64,000 bases of DNA from Bacteroidota bacterium (lineage in GTDB: Bacteria; Bacteroidota; Bacteroidia; Cytophagales; Cyclobacteriaceae): NCBI GenBank assembly GCA_024280115.1, contig JAJRQT010000149.1:21613-85612 (forward strand). The letters are read 5' to 3'. Made by a program: the position numbers and the translations under genes. Numbering within the stretch: position 1 is the stretch's first letter; each line of letters starts with the position of its first letter. Of the stretch, positions 63,796 to 64,000 are shown piece after piece. Under the pieces are notes generated by a model. The model worked only from the letters and a program-made list of their open reading frames with translations, made no database searches and had not been told where the DNA came from.

Positions 63796-64000
63796 AAACC
63801 ATGTTTTAGGACTCCCTCCCAGTGTCTATAACCCATATGGCTACCATTAACTCCAAGCATAGGCCAAAGATAAAAAAAGTATATCATGATTGGGGCACTT
63901 GTCGTATGTACTTATGAATTGAGGAAATTTTAGTTACCTTTAAAAAGAAGTCCACTTTACACTTGTTGGCATGTACTTAAAACTGGCTGATGCTTAAACT
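63796..64000 (+). other. Element sequence without a supported gene at the right edge
   Basis: A 26-codon ATG frame (63837-63917) is present but too short and without support. A TACCTTTA resembling a -7 box lies near 63936. The next element gene probably begins beyond the window. No copy of the tRNA 3' end was seen. Confidence 0.5.

Larger units (their letters stand above)
56250..64000 (+). mobile_element. tRNA-Arg-associated integrative element (provirus- or plasmid-like), right end outside the window
   Basis: The element starts at or within the tRNA 3' end and extends past the window. It holds an integrase, a divergent XRE repressor and small regulators, an SF3-type helicase with iterons, and membrane-anchored structural-like proteins. 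Gene order runs regulation, replication, then structure-like genes, as in small temperate viruses. No relaxase, conjugation, tail, portal or terminase gene is visible. No second copy of the tRNA 3' end (attR) was found by eye before 64000. Confidence 0.78.

Noticed and set aside
63837..63917. 26-codon frame near the right edge
   Set aside because: Too short, no supporting signal, and the next gene lies outside the window.

Overview
The window looks like a chromosomal segment of a Bacteroidota bacterium, probably order Cytophagales. The evidence is low GC by eye, TAnnTTTG promoter boxes, almost no Shine-Dalgarno sequences, and typical families: fused CzcA-TolC pump, DUF4252 pairs, giant FG-GAP/UnbV proteins, short exosortase, CpsB/Wzc/Wza export genes, and an NtrC regulator with GAFTDA in place of GAFTGA. 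I cannot name a genus.

1-4.9 kb: a heavy-metal efflux operon on the minus strand (small His-containing secreted protein, RND pump fused to an outer-membrane factor, start of the adaptor lipoprotein). 5.1-9.0 kb: plus-strand operon of ECF sigma factor, anti-sigma-like protein, two DUF4252 proteins and a two-gene ABC exporter. 9.3-10.0 kb: UPF0175/PIN (DUF3368) pair. 10.2-17.3 kb: two very large exported FG-GAP proteins. 17.5-21.5 kb: GHL10-type glycoside hydrolase, then a nucleotide-sugar dehydrogenase, exosortase and membrane protein operon. 21.7-27.8 kb: leuS, an AAA/DUF4143 ATPase, and an S9 peptidase split by a one-base frameshift. 28.0-31.7 kb: a two-component system (NtrY-like kinase broken inside a 7-bp tandem repeat, NtrC-like regulator) with a palindromic enhancer-like site and a sigma54-like promoter in front of an exported hydrolase-like gene. 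32-47.6 kb: mostly housekeeping genes (amidohydrolase, ABC permease, endo/exonuclease/phosphatase, rlmN, uvrB, aroE, DUF368 translocase, phosphosulfolactate-synthase-like, TPR) plus two unknown proteins. 47.7-53.3 kb: polysaccharide export operon (GT4, rfbC, wza, wzc, cpsB). 53.5-56.0 kb: hflX and a homoserine dehydrogenase controlled by a SAM-I riboswitch with an intrinsic terminator.

56.2-64.0 kb is the accessory part: an integrated element next to a tRNA-Arg(CCU) gene, running off the right edge. It has a tyrosine integrase with an altered catalytic box, an XRE repressor with a divergent operator region, excisionase-like HTH proteins, and an SF3-type helicase followed by eight copies of an 8-bp iteron. 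Next come a small gene enclosed by a 25-bp inverted repeat, a 10-bp-periodic tandem repeat, an HTH/acidic protein, and two adjacent proteins that share a C-terminal membrane-anchor module. No relaxase, tail, terminase or portal gene is visible. The best reading is a small provirus or plasmid-like integrative element of uncharacterised type, possibly a non-tailed virus. This part is the strongest candidate for something undescribed.
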